This document shows, piece by piece, positions 32,157-41,530 of a stretch of DNA of 56,883 nt. This stretch comes from Bacteroidota bacterium (GTDB lineage: Bacteria > Bacteroidota > Bacteroidia > B-17B0 > Aurantibacillaceae): the NCBI GenBank assembly GCA_013288015.1, contig JABDCR010000012.1:1-56883 (forward strand), written 5' to 3'. Every line of letters begins with the position of its first letter. The first letter of the stretch is position 1. The notes below the pieces were generated by a model. The model was not told the DNA's origin. It worked only from the letters and a program-made list of their open reading frames with translations, and searched no databases. The position numbers and the translations under genes are program-made.

Positions 32157-32164
32157 CAAACTTA
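32157..32164 (-). promoter_or_regulatory. -7 promoter element of the AsmA gene
   Basis: Minus-strand TAAGTTTG is an exact TAnnTTTG match, 26 bp upstream of the AsmA ATG at 32130. No clear -33 TTG at 19-21 nt. Confidence 0.45.
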
Positions 32165-32212
32165 ATATTTTTTTGGTTTTAGGAAGATAAGTTTTATCAC
32201 TTATTCTCACCA

Positions 32213-34084
32213 TTACTTAAAATTAATTTTATACCACTCCTGAAAAGAAATCAGAGCATATATAATAGATGAATTGTCTTCTTTTCCTTCAACATGGTTT
32301 TCAATTACCTTATCAATATTAACAACTGAGAATTTTGCAAACCCAGCAAAAAAGTTTCTATCCAGCAAAGCATCAATAGTTTTTCTATTGCTGAAAATGC
32401 TTCTCAAAGGCATACCAAATCCCGCTTTTCGTCGGTTTACAACATAATCGGGTAACTGCGTTTTAAAAGTATCTTTTAAAATGTGTTTAAATTTGCCGTT
32501 AGCAGTTAATTTATAATTGCGTGGTATACTGTAGGCAAATTCAATTATCCTGTGGTCTAAAAAAGGCACACGGCACTCAACCGAGTTGGCCATGGCCATT
32601 CTATCGGTATAATGTAAATTTTTTACTAAAAAATTCTCCATCTCAAAATGGAATAGAGAATCAAAAACATCGTTTCCTTTTAGGAAATAACCCGTCATCA
32701 TTTCTTCAACACTTTCTCTATTACCATTATATACAGAACATGAATTATCAAAATCGCCTACTATATTAAATAAGGCATATTTGTAATTAGGATAACTACT
32801 ATACTTGCCCATTTTGTGTATATAACGTCTATAGGCTAAAAACTTGCCCTTACCTTGGTTTACTTTAGCAGCTAAACTTCCTATACCATTAGATAGCATA
32901 TTAGATAATTTATCTAAATACTGCGATGATATAAGCGTAAGCATATGCCCGGCATAACCTAAAAACAATTCATCAGCCCCCATACCCGATAAAATTACCT
33001 TTGATGTTTTTGCCGCATCCTTCGTAATTAAATAAGATGGTATTTGCGAGCCATCAGCTATCAATTCCTCCGAATAAAAAAGCGTTTTGCGTATCATTTC
33101 TATACTAGCTTCCTCACTCCCAATATCTATATGTCTAAAATTTAAGTTCCAACTCTTTGCTAATTTTTCGGCGTAATAATAATCAGATGTTGTGCCTTCT
33201 TTTTTTAAATCACTTTCTGATTTACGGGCGCAATAATGCAATATGTCTTTTCTGTCTTTTATAAAATAAGCTATAATAGAAGAGTCCAACCCACCCGAAA
33301 GAAAATTACCCACAGGTACATCAGCTATCAAGCGCATTTGCGAACTATCTTTTATCAAATCAAACAAACAATCCTGAGCATCACCGTAAGATAGATTAAT
33401 ATACCCACTATTCTTCTGCACCTGCCAATAATTATGAATAGAAAAAGTGTTTTTAGAAATACTATACTCTAAATAAGATGCCGGCGGTAAACGAAAAATA
33501 TCTTTATATAGCGTTTTTTGTTGTGGACTATATTTAAAAACAAAGTATTTCAGCACTTCGTCTTCATTTAACTCAGCTTCTACCCCTGCTGCCATTATAG
33601 ATTTTATTTCAGATGCAAAAATAAATTGCTCCTTATTCTGATAATAATAAAGTGGTTTCACTCCCACCCTATCTCTTATTAAATAAATCTTGTCTTTTTG
33701 TTTATCAAAAATACTGATGGCAAAATCACCATTCAGTTCTTTAATAAAATCAATGCCTAGTTTTTCATATAGTTTTAAAACAACTTCAGTATCTGTTTTC
33801 GAATGGAAGTTTTGTTGCGCTAAATGTTTCTTTTTCAGTTCCTGAAAATTATAGATCTCTCCATTAAATACAATAACAATTTGCTTGTTATCCGAAAACA
33901 TGGGCTGGTTTCCATCTGCCGATAAATCAAGTATACTTAATCGTGTATGTCCAAAAAAAACTTGTTTGTTTTGTATAGTATCTGTATAACTTCCTTCATG
34001 GTCCGGTCCACGGTGATGCAAACAACTAAGCATCGCAGCATCTTGCAATTTTTTAATAGAAATATAACCAGCAATGCCGCACAT
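32213..34084 (-). CDS. Asparagine synthase-type amidotransferase (first copy)
   Basis: A 623-residue glutamine-dependent amidotransferase. Cys2 (MCGIAGY) is the N-terminal nucleophile of the glutaminase domain, with HRGPDHEG and FNGEIYN following. The synthetase domain has the ATP-binding SGGLDSS at 263-269 and the block GMGADELFLGY. In polysaccharide loci such proteins often amidate uronic acids (WbpS-like) rather than make asparagine. The locus context and the presence of a second copy at 39.5 kb support that reading. Last gene of the locus; it starts 2 bp after the methyltransferase stop. Confidence 0.9.
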   Translation of the reverse strand: MCGIAGYISIKKLQDAAMLSCLHHRGPDHEGSYTDTIQNKQVFFGHTRLSILDLSADGNQPMFSDNKQIVIVFNGEIYNFQELKKKHLAQQNFHSKTDTEVVLKLYEKLGIDFIKELNGDFAISIFDKQKDKIYLIRDRVGVKPLYYYQNKEQFIFASEIKSIMAAGVEAELNEDEVLKYFVFKYSPQQKTLYKDIFRLPPASYLEYSISKNTFSIHNYWQVQKNSGYINLSYGDAQDCLFDLIKDSSQMRLIADVPVGNFLSGGLDSSIIAYFIKDRKDILHYCARKSESDLKKEGTTSDYYYAEKLAKSWNLNFRHIDIGSEEASIEMIRKTLFYSEELIADGSQIPSYLITKDAAKTSKVILSGMGADELFLGYAGHMLTLISSQYLDKLSNMLSNGIGSLAAKVNQGKGKFLAYRRYIHKMGKYSSYPNYKYALFNIVGDFDNSCSVYNGNRESVEEMMTGYFLKGNDVFDSLFHFEMENFLVKNLHYTDRMAMANSVECRVPFLDHRIIEFAYSIPRNYKLTANGKFKHILKDTFKTQLPDYVVNRRKAGFGMPLRSIFSNRKTIDALLDRNFFAGFAKFSVVNIDKVIENHVEGKEDNSSIIYALISFQEWYKINFK

Positions 34085-34086
34085 AA

Positions 34087-34956
34087 CTATCTTTTCTTAG
34101 CCCAAATAATTTGGTGGAATCCTACAAAGCTCGCCAAAAATCTCTCCAGTTTTGGAAAATGACCACCAATAGGGAAATGCGCTTTTTTCTTTTTTTCTAT
34201 ATCAAAGCCCGAATTTTCAAGCATGCTCACCATTTCACTTTGCCAGTAAATGTTAGCAATCTTACAATCAGGTCCATCGGTACAACGATGCGGAAAATTA
34301 TTCCAAGACAGATATTTCCATCCCTCTTGCTTAAAATTCTTAACATGTAAAGCCCAATCTCCTTTCGATGAGCCTCTTAGTTTATTCTTTAAGATTTCAA
34401 ATAATAATCTTAGTCTAAAATAAAATTGAATCCTTACCCAATAGTTAAACGAGCCTTTAGAGTAAAGCATTACAATAAATTGTCCACCCGGTTTTAAAAC
34501 ACGGTTAACTTCTCTAAACGTGCTTTCAATATTGGTGGTGTGGTGCAACACCCCGTGTGAATAAACAATATCAAAATGTGATGAGGGCAACACTAATGCT
34601 TCTGCGTTGCCCTGTACTACATGCCCATTTAATCCTAAATAATCTAAATGTATTTTTGTAGCATAAACAGCTTCTGCTGTTAAATCAACCCCGGTATAAG
34701 TCCGTGCATTTTGCGCCCATCTGCTACCATCTGCTCCAATGCCCAAACCAATTTCTAATACATCTTTTCCTTTAGCACCTTTCCAATCAATGTAAATATC
34801 TAAATGATGTGTCTTTTTATAGCGGAAATTTCTATACAGTTCGAAAAACTCTTTCGATGGAAATTTAACATTCACAAATTGTTTACCACACAAATGTGTA
34901 TTCCAAAATTCTTCTACTTGTTTTAAATCTTCGTTATCTAATGTTTCAGTAATCAC
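34087..34956 (-). CDS. Class I SAM-dependent methyltransferase
   Basis: A 289-residue methyltransferase. Motif I VLEIGLGIGADG lies at 66-77, the acidic residue TGVDLTAEA follows, and motif IV FDIVYSHGVLHHT is in place. The C-terminal ~110 residues, with basic and aromatic segments, may bind lipid or glycan acceptors. It overlaps the upstream glycosyltransferase gene by 11 bp. Role: probably O- or N-methylation of a sugar in the polysaccharide. Confidence 0.87.
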   Translation of the reverse strand: MITETLDNEDLKQVEEFWNTHLCGKQFVNVKFPSKEFFELYRNFRYKKTHHLDIYIDWKGAKGKDVLEIGLGIGADGSRWAQNARTYTGVDLTAEAVYATKIHLDYLGLNGHVVQGNAEALVLPSSHFDIVYSHGVLHHTTNIESTFREVNRVLKPGGQFIVMLYSKGSFNYWVRIQFYFRLRLLFEILKNKLRGSSKGDWALHVKNFKQEGWKYLSWNNFPHRCTDGPDCKIANIYWQSEMVSMLENSGFDIEKKKKAHFPIGGHFPKLERFLASFVGFHQIIWAKKR

Positions 34957-36049
34957 TTCCTATAATATTGTTAAAAGTAGTGGTAAGTTTCTCTACCATT
35001 TTTGCTTCAGTAAAATTAGCAAGATATAGCTCACGACCTGCCATTCCCATCTTTTTTCTTAGCGCTTCATTCTTCATTAATAATTCCAACTTTTCGGCAA
35101 TTTGCTCGGGGTGTTTTGGTTCAATAATAAACCCGTTCTCACCATCAATAACCGATTCTATAATTGCTCCCCTATTGGTTGATATGATTGGCAACCCGGC
35201 AGCCATAGCTTCTACGATACTCCAAGGATGACCCTCAGGTTCTCTTGGCGGAAAAACAAATATATCGGCATTGGCCAGGTACTTAAATTTCTCATCCAGT
35301 CCCTTAGATAAATGGACATTTATTGGCAAATGGTTAGTTTCTTTAATGGCAAGGCATCGTTTCTCTTCATCCAAATTATGCCACGAACCTATAACATCTA
35401 CCGAAAACTTGACATCTACTTTTTTGCTAACTATCTCAATAGCCCTAAAAACATCTTCTATGCCCTTTGATGCAAGTAAATTAGATAAGTATAAAATCTT
35501 TACCTCGCCACTTTCATTCTTTACAGGAAACGTATAATCTCCCCCATTAGGCACAACAAATATTTTATCTTTAGAATAATAGTTTTCAAAAAGGTGTTTC
35601 AAATTATTTCCCAATACAATTATTCCCTTGGTCTTCTTTAAAATATACTTTACGTACCATTTATTTAAAGTAGATGAATTACTTACCCACGTTTTAAAAT
35701 TACTACCACGTAATTGAAGCACAGCCTTTCTTCCAAAAAACTTGGCAATTAGTATAAATAATGAGTCTTTTAAAAAGCCTGTGGTAGTCTGACTAATTGG
35801 TATAAGCACAATGTCAGGCTTCATTTTTCTTGCAAGACTTATCATCTTAAAGTAGATAGACATGTTCCTAAATACTTTACCAAAACTCCAAGTGCCAAAT
35901 GCACTTATTTCATGATTAATCTTAGTATCTAAATGAATCAGTTCAAAATGTTCTTTCAAACTAGATTTCAGTATTATTTCCGTTGCTATAGATGGTCCCA
36001 TGTATGGCGGCGGTAGTTTTCCAAGTAAAAGCACTTTGGGTTTAGTCAT
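34946..36049 (-). CDS. Glycosyltransferase family 4
   Basis: A 367-residue GT-B enzyme. The N-terminal LLLGKLPPPYMGPS is a typical acceptor-domain start. The donor-binding E-x7-E region appears as FVFPPREPEGHPWSIVEAMA, followed by GLPIISTNRGAI and NGFIIEP. It overlaps the Wzy-like gene by 8 bp and the methyltransferase gene by 11 bp. Adds one sugar of the repeat unit at the cytoplasmic face; donor unknown. Confidence 0.92.
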   Translation of the reverse strand: MTKPKVLLLGKLPPPYMGPSIATEIILKSSLKEHFELIHLDTKINHEISAFGTWSFGKVFRNMSIYFKMISLARKMKPDIVLIPISQTTTGFLKDSLFILIAKFFGRKAVLQLRGSNFKTWVSNSSTLNKWYVKYILKKTKGIIVLGNNLKHLFENYYSKDKIFVVPNGGDYTFPVKNESGEVKILYLSNLLASKGIEDVFRAIEIVSKKVDVKFSVDVIGSWHNLDEEKRCLAIKETNHLPINVHLSKGLDEKFKYLANADIFVFPPREPEGHPWSIVEAMAAGLPIISTNRGAIIESVIDGENGFIIEPKHPEQIAEKLELLMKNEALRKKMGMAGRELYLANFTEAKMVEKLTTTFNNIIGSDY

Positions 36050-37301
36050 TTTGCTTGGTTAAAATATTTGTAGGCAATGCCAAATAACTTAAAACCGCGT
36101 ACAATATATACAACATCGGGGCATATAACGTAGGGCAAGTACTTATTGAATAAAGGATGAGTATAGCTAAAGTACCTAAGGCCAAAAAATGTGTGTGGGG
36201 CGGAAGATATTTTAACCGACTAAAGAGGAAAACGAAAGTTAATGTATAAACCAATAAACCTAAATAACCTGTAAAGAATAAAATGCGCACAAAGTCATTA
36301 TGAGCCCCGGTACTTACTTCGGCATAAGAGTTTTTTAATACAGCTGGCATACCAACAAATTGTACAGCAATAGGGAAATTAGAATATTGCTCCAACATAT
36401 CTTTCCATCGCCCTACCCTACCATGTAACAAACGTTCATTAGCCTTTTTCCCTTCATAAACAGCCACATCTGTTTTTAGTAGTGGAGCTATATTTTTTTC
36501 AATAGCCTCACTTCCAAAAAAGTATCCTATTAATGATATAGCTATAATTAAAAGAAACCCGGCTGTTTTATTTGTTTTTAAATTGAATAAAATAAACAAC
36601 AAAAAGATAGATACAAAAACGCCATAAGTAGCTGTATGACTAATTTTAAACAAACAGGCAATACATAAAATAACCACCAACACTAAATTTCTCATTCTTA
36701 CAGATAGAGGTTGTGTGTTTTTTCTTCTAAAATAAAAATAACACATAATTAAAAAGCCTTGCGAAAGGTAAATGGCATAATTCATTACATCGCCGTAATA
36801 ACCTTGTATCCGTTCAAGGTCACGGGTTTTTAGCACTTTAATTGGGTTAACTATCAACTCAAACAAAAAAACACCTACTACAAAAAGAGACGAATATATA
36901 AAAGTTTGTAAGAGCCCATCTAAGTCCTTTTGTGAGCGTATGTAAAGTCTCAGGAAAAAGAACAAGTAAACAGGCATCGATAATTTCAAAAAATATTCGA
37001 GAAAAGTTTTTGAAAGTGGGTCATTAATAAACATAAATGTTAAAGATAACAGTATAAGTATAGTCCATATTCCAAATAAAAAGTCAAAAACCGATCTATC
37101 CTTTCTCTTAAAATATATAATAGCATAAACACATAATATGGGGGTTGCAATTCCTACTAGGTAAAGTGGAGATAAAAAGGGAGAAATATTTTTTAGATAA
37201 TAAAAGTTATCTACTATGGGACGTATAAGTACTAAAACAGTAAACCAACGCAAATGCCATGGTTGCGACTTAAGCCAATATTTCCATTCTTTATACGTCA
37301 A
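36042..37301 (-). CDS. O-antigen polymerase/ligase-like membrane protein (Wzy-like)
   Basis: A 419-residue protein with about 11-12 transmembrane helices. A longer extracytoplasmic loop lies around 270-325, containing HGRVGRWKDMLEQYSNFP and GAHNDFVRILFFTGYLG. The HND block of this loop is typical of Wzy/WaaL family proteins. In this locus, with two flippase domains and a Wzc kinase, it is the probable repeat-unit polymerase. Ligase activity cannot be excluded. Confidence 0.85.
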   Translation of the reverse strand: MTYKEWKYWLKSQPWHLRWFTVLVLIRPIVDNFYYLKNISPFLSPLYLVGIATPILCVYAIIYFKRKDRSVFDFLFGIWTILILLSLTFMFINDPLSKTFLEYFLKLSMPVYLFFFLRLYIRSQKDLDGLLQTFIYSSLFVVGVFLFELIVNPIKVLKTRDLERIQGYYGDVMNYAIYLSQGFLIMCYFYFRRKNTQPLSVRMRNLVLVVILCIACLFKISHTATYGVFVSIFLLFILFNLKTNKTAGFLLIIAISLIGYFFGSEAIEKNIAPLLKTDVAVYEGKKANERLLHGRVGRWKDMLEQYSNFPIAVQFVGMPAVLKNSYAEVSTGAHNDFVRILFFTGYLGLLVYTLTFVFLFSRLKYLPPHTHFLALGTLAILILYSISTCPTLYAPMLYILYAVLSYLALPTNILTKQND

Positions 37302-37302
37302 T

Positions 37303-38490
37303 CTAATTTAAGTTTTCAATAATTTTTTCTGCAATAGTGTCGTAAGAAAGTGTAGCCGCATTCTCCCTAGCCAATTTCTCTCTGTCCATTTTTTTATCTT
37401 GAAGTATGGTAACCGCTTTCTTTATAACATTTTCAAAATTATCTTTTTTATAAAACCAACCATTTACTTCATTCTTAAGCAAATGGTTTACGCTGGGTTT
37501 ATTCTCTAAAATAATAGGTAAACCTGTTCCCATAGCTTCTTGTATAGAAATAGCTACTTTAATCCAAATGCCCACATCAGCAGCACAGTACATTTTTCTT
37601 ATTTCTTCGGCATTCAAAAACGGAAAACAAATAAATGCTTTGGGCTCAGGTTGAGATTGAATAAAAGCTTTTAACTCCCTCTCATAAGCATCACCCAAAA
37701 AACCAACAATAATATATTTAATTTTTTTGCCCTCAGCATGCAAACGAGAAACAAGTTCTATATTGCCTTCTAAATTCTTTCTTTTATTTACGCGAGTAGA
37801 TGTCATTAGCACAACTTCATCATCCGTAATGCCCAGCTCTTTGCGTTTATTAAGTCTGTCTACTGCATTATAGAAATACTCATCGGGGTTAAAACCAAGC
37901 GTAAGCATTAATCGCTTTTGCTCAAACATTTCTTTATCGTTTCCTTTTAAGAAATCCAAAAAGAAATCATTTGTTTCCGGTATATTCATTACTAACCGTT
38001 CACCATATCTCACCGCTCTGCGATAAAGAGGCTCTTTAATAAAACGATAACCCAATTCAAATAAAGAGGTTTTAAATTTTTGTTTAAATGTATTTCTGTC
38101 TAAATACTCTTTTGCATCTCCGTATATCGAAATCATTTTAACCTTTTTTCCAAAAGCCGCATTTAGCAATGGCATCGGAAATATTTTAGCGACTCCCAAA
38201 ATAACCAACACATCAGGTTTAAATTCCTCTACAGCCTTCCTTAATCCAAACGAATATGCCTTCGATTTGAAGGATATAGCAGGTAATCGTAGAATTTCAA
38301 AATCATACTTTTCATCTTTAAATAAGCCACTTTTATACGTTAACTTATTCATTTCTCCTCCTAAATCAACCGAAGCGTTGGATGTAAAAACTTTTACGGT
38401 ATGTCCATTTCTGGCAAAGGCTTTAGGAAGATGTACTTCCTGATAACCTACTTCGGGCATATAATGAGCTGTTATTATTCCAACCCTCAT
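37303..38490 (-). CDS. Glycosyltransferase family 4
   Basis: A 395-residue GT-B enzyme opening with MRVGIITAHYMPEVGYQE. The donor domain carries TSTRVNKRKNLEGNIEL and the C-terminal block IQEAMGTGLPIILENKP. The glutamate of IQEAM corresponds to the second Glu of the GT4 motif. It overlaps the upstream oxidoreductase gene by 4 bp and is separated from the polymerase gene by 1 bp. Confidence 0.9.
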   Translation of the reverse strand: MRVGIITAHYMPEVGYQEVHLPKAFARNGHTVKVFTSNASVDLGGEMNKLTYKSGLFKDEKYDFEILRLPAISFKSKAYSFGLRKAVEEFKPDVLVILGVAKIFPMPLLNAAFGKKVKMISIYGDAKEYLDRNTFKQKFKTSLFELGYRFIKEPLYRRAVRYGERLVMNIPETNDFFLDFLKGNDKEMFEQKRLMLTLGFNPDEYFYNAVDRLNKRKELGITDDEVVLMTSTRVNKRKNLEGNIELVSRLHAEGKKIKYIIVGFLGDAYERELKAFIQSQPEPKAFICFPFLNAEEIRKMYCAADVGIWIKVAISIQEAMGTGLPIILENKPSVNHLLKNEVNGWFYKKDNFENVIKKAVTILQDKKMDREKLARENAATLSYDTIAEKIIENLN

Positions 38491-39512
38491 TGTACTTGTA
38501 GTTTTTTTTGTGCAGCTTTATAAATGCGTTCTATAATCTCAACTGTTTTCAAACCTTCAAATCCACTGGTGGCAACTGTACCGTTTTTTCTTAGCACATC
38601 CACCACATTATCATACACCTTATCGTGGTTAGACATAGAGCCTTGGTAGTAACCATAGTCATTAGCAGGTTTCGTTTCAAAAACCGTTTCCATTTTATAG
38701 TTCTCTATATTCTGATATTCTAAGGTGTTTAAATATTGCCCACCTACTTTAACCGTTCCTTTTTCACCAAACACAGTAATAGATCCTTCCATATTTTTTT
38801 CAAAACTGTTTACGGTATAATTTACCGTACCAATAGCACCGTTTTCAAACTCTAAAGCAATCACCCCGCTATCTTCAAAATCAATAATCCCTTGGTGCAT
38901 AAAATTTCTTGTAATAGCATGTATATTTTTAACATCGCCCACCATCCAATAAAGCAAATCTATAAAATGACTAAACTGTGTAAACAGTGTTCCGCCATCC
39001 AGTTCTTTTTTACCTTTCCAGTCAGAGCTTTCGTAATATTTATTATTCCTATTCCAAAAGCAGTTTAATTGTACATCTACTATCTTTCCTAAACGTCCTT
39101 CATCAATAATTTGTTTCAGCTCTGCAATGGGTACATTAAACCTGTTTTGTTTTACAATAAACAAATGCTTTTTTGCTTTATCCGAAGCAACTATCATTCG
39201 CTCACAATCTTCTACAGTAATGGCCATAGGTTTTTCGCAAAGCACATGAATCCCGGCCTTCAAAACCTGTATACTTTGTTCAGCATGTAAAGCATTAGGT
39301 GTACAAACCGAAACTAGGTCAAGTTCTTTCTGCTCTTTCAAAAGTTCATCTAAAGTAGCGTAAGCCTTACAAGCATATTTTTCTGCCAGTTCATTTCTAC
39401 GTCCTTTATCGGTATCGCAAACTGCTACCAATTTCCCTTTCTTTACAATATGTTCCGCATGTCTCTGCGCTATCCTTCCACAGCCAATTATGGCAAATCT
39501 CAACTCTTTCAT
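38487..39512 (-). CDS. Gfo/Idh/MocA family sugar(-nucleotide) oxidoreductase
   Basis: A 341-residue NAD(P)-dependent dehydrogenase. The dinucleotide motif GCGRIAQRH is at 10-18 and the diagnostic EKP at 93-95. The substrate domain has NCFWNRNNKYYESSDWKG and GGTLFTQFSHFIDLL, where the histidine is the family's catalytic residue. WbpB/WlbA-type enzymes of this family oxidise UDP-GlcNAc-uronic acid before transamination. A DegT aminotransferase and a hexapeptide acyltransferase in the locus would fit that pathway, but the assignment is inference. Confidence 0.88.
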   Translation of the reverse strand: MKELRFAIIGCGRIAQRHAEHIVKKGKLVAVCDTDKGRRNELAEKYACKAYATLDELLKEQKELDLVSVCTPNALHAEQSIQVLKAGIHVLCEKPMAITVEDCERMIVASDKAKKHLFIVKQNRFNVPIAELKQIIDEGRLGKIVDVQLNCFWNRNNKYYESSDWKGKKELDGGTLFTQFSHFIDLLYWMVGDVKNIHAITRNFMHQGIIDFEDSGVIALEFENGAIGTVNYTVNSFEKNMEGSITVFGEKGTVKVGGQYLNTLEYQNIENYKMETVFETKPANDYGYYQGSMSNHDKVYDNVVDVLRKNGTVATSGFEGLKTVEIIERIYKAAQKKLQVQ

Positions 39513-41449
39513 TAATTAAATCTAACATTAAATATTTCTGCCCATTTTAAAAAAGATACCATTTTCCAAAACTCACTCAAATGCGAGCTGTCGTTTACAT
39601 CTGCATTATTCAATTTCAATAAGTAATTTTTATCTAAAAAATCAGGCATATTTACTTCATTTACAAAGGTATCCAATTCTTTTTTAGATTGTAGCTTCCA
39701 CAGCTTTTGTGGGGTTAAAAAACCCATTTTATATTTGCGCCACGCCACCTCTTTATCCAGCAAAGGTTCAGCGGTTTTTCGTAAAATATATTTTGTCCAG
39801 CCATTTTTTATTTTCCAATCGTTATCTAAAGCAATCGAAAACTCAACCAAACGGTGATCCAAAAACGGCACACGACTTTCAATAGAAAAAGCCATCGAGT
39901 TACGGTCTTCATATCTCAACAAATCCTGCAACCCAAACTGAGTGCTAAGTAAGGATTGTTGCCTAAAGGTCTTTCCTCCTCTGGCCGGGACATCTATATT
40001 AGCCAATCTATCCTGATATTTCTTAGATACAAAACCCATCCCTAATCGCTTTTTCCCACGTATGTTACGTTGGGCAAATCCAGGTAAATAGTAATAAAAG
40101 GCTCTTCCTAAGGCATTATTTATATTGGGGGCAAACTTGTCTTTCAATTCTTTTTTCTCTGATAAGAAAGAAGGAATCCTGCCCTGTTTTAATTTCTCAA
40201 TTAAATAAAGTCCGGCAAAATTATAATAACCTCCCAGTGTTTCATCAGCCCCTTGCCCACCTAATAAAACTTTAATATTTTTTTGATGTGCCAGTTTCAT
40301 CACCTCCCATTGTGCAAACATAGAGGTAGAATTAATAGGCAAATCCTGATGCCAAATAAGTTTATCTATATCAGTCCAATAAGTTTTAATGTTTGGATAA
40401 GCAAATAGCCCTTCTATGTTTTTTTGTGAAGCGATTACTTTTCTAGCGAAATCAGATTCGTCAATTTCTTTTTCATCATACGCCGCCGTAAATGTTTTAA
40501 AGGCATTGCCATTCATTTCTCGGGCAGCTATGGCAGTAAGGGTACTAGAATCGAGTCCACCGCTTAGCGTAGCTCCTATAGCAACATCGGCACGTAAGTG
40601 AATGTTTATTGAGTTATGTAAAAGTTCTTCGTATGTTTTCTGAATCTGATTTTCAGCAGGAAGTTTGTAGGCTTCTATCAGCTTTTCTAAATCATAATAA
40701 CACTCCATCTGCACATTCAAAGTATCTAGCTTGATAATTAAATTATGTGCAGGTGGCAAAGGCTTAATTTGTTTAAATAAGTTAGATGCCGGATCTGCCG
40801 TAGCACCAAAAGTTACGTACTCAAACACAGCAGTCATATCTGCCTCCGGCTGAACAAAATCTAAGCTTAACAGGGCTTTTATTTCCGAAGCAAAAGCCAT
40901 TTTATTTTTAACACTTGCATAGTACAATGGTTTTATACCAAAACGATCACGCGATAAAAACAACTCTCTTTTCTCCTCATCAAGTAAAGCAAAAGCCCAC
41001 ATCCCCACAAATTTAGATACACAATCCTTCCCCCATTTATGATAAGCCGCTAATATAACCTCAGTATCACTGTCAGATATAAATTGATAACCCGTCTTTT
41101 TTAACTCTTCTCTAATTTCTTTGTAATTATAAATCTCTCCATTAAAAACAAGCTGATACTTTCCATTAGCATACCCCATAGGCTGATGCCCCAAAGGCGA
41201 TAAATCTAAAATGGATAAGCGCCTATGAACCAACCCCAATACATTACCGGCTTCAAAATTAGCATCTTGTATAAGTGGCAAATCAGAAAGTTCCCTAATA
41301 GTATCTTTCCCTTTAAAGTTTTTTGAATTTGAATCTAGAAGTAAAAAACCCTCATCATCCGGTCCTCTGTGCTGCAAAATGCTCGACATTTTATGTAAAT
41401 CAATAGGATTTACCCCTTCTAAACTTACAATTCCTGCAATGCCACACAT
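39512..41449 (-). CDS. Asparagine synthase-type amidotransferase (second copy)
   Basis: A 645-residue protein with Cys2 nucleophile (MCGIAGI), FNGEIYN, the ATP-binding SGGLDSS at 296-302 and GGQGADETLGGY. It differs clearly from the copy at 32.2 kb, with long insertions after HRGP, so the two are ancient paralogues rather than a recent duplication. Probable glutamine-dependent amidation of a uronic acid, or another ATP-dependent amide transfer, on the polysaccharide. Shares one base with the oxidoreductase gene. Confidence 0.9.
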   Translation of the reverse strand: MCGIAGIVSLEGVNPIDLHKMSSILQHRGPDDEGFLLLDSNSKNFKGKDTIRELSDLPLIQDANFEAGNVLGLVHRRLSILDLSPLGHQPMGYANGKYQLVFNGEIYNYKEIREELKKTGYQFISDSDTEVILAAYHKWGKDCVSKFVGMWAFALLDEEKRELFLSRDRFGIKPLYYASVKNKMAFASEIKALLSLDFVQPEADMTAVFEYVTFGATADPASNLFKQIKPLPPAHNLIIKLDTLNVQMECYYDLEKLIEAYKLPAENQIQKTYEELLHNSINIHLRADVAIGATLSGGLDSSTLTAIAAREMNGNAFKTFTAAYDEKEIDESDFARKVIASQKNIEGLFAYPNIKTYWTDIDKLIWHQDLPINSTSMFAQWEVMKLAHQKNIKVLLGGQGADETLGGYYNFAGLYLIEKLKQGRIPSFLSEKKELKDKFAPNINNALGRAFYYYLPGFAQRNIRGKKRLGMGFVSKKYQDRLANIDVPARGGKTFRQQSLLSTQFGLQDLLRYEDRNSMAFSIESRVPFLDHRLVEFSIALDNDWKIKNGWTKYILRKTAEPLLDKEVAWRKYKMGFLTPQKLWKLQSKKELDTFVNEVNMPDFLDKNYLLKLNNADVNDSSHLSEFWKMVSFLKWAEIFNVRFN

Positions 41450-41530
41450 ATGCTATAAAAGTACCATTTATTAGCAATTTTAACAGATTATGATAACTAA
41501 ACTATACTAAAAATACAAACAAACGAATGT

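Noticed and set aside
32187..32204. Terminator after the polysaccharide locus
   Set aside because: A 6-bp AT-only stem (ATAAGT/ACTTAT) without a T tract; too weak to annotate.
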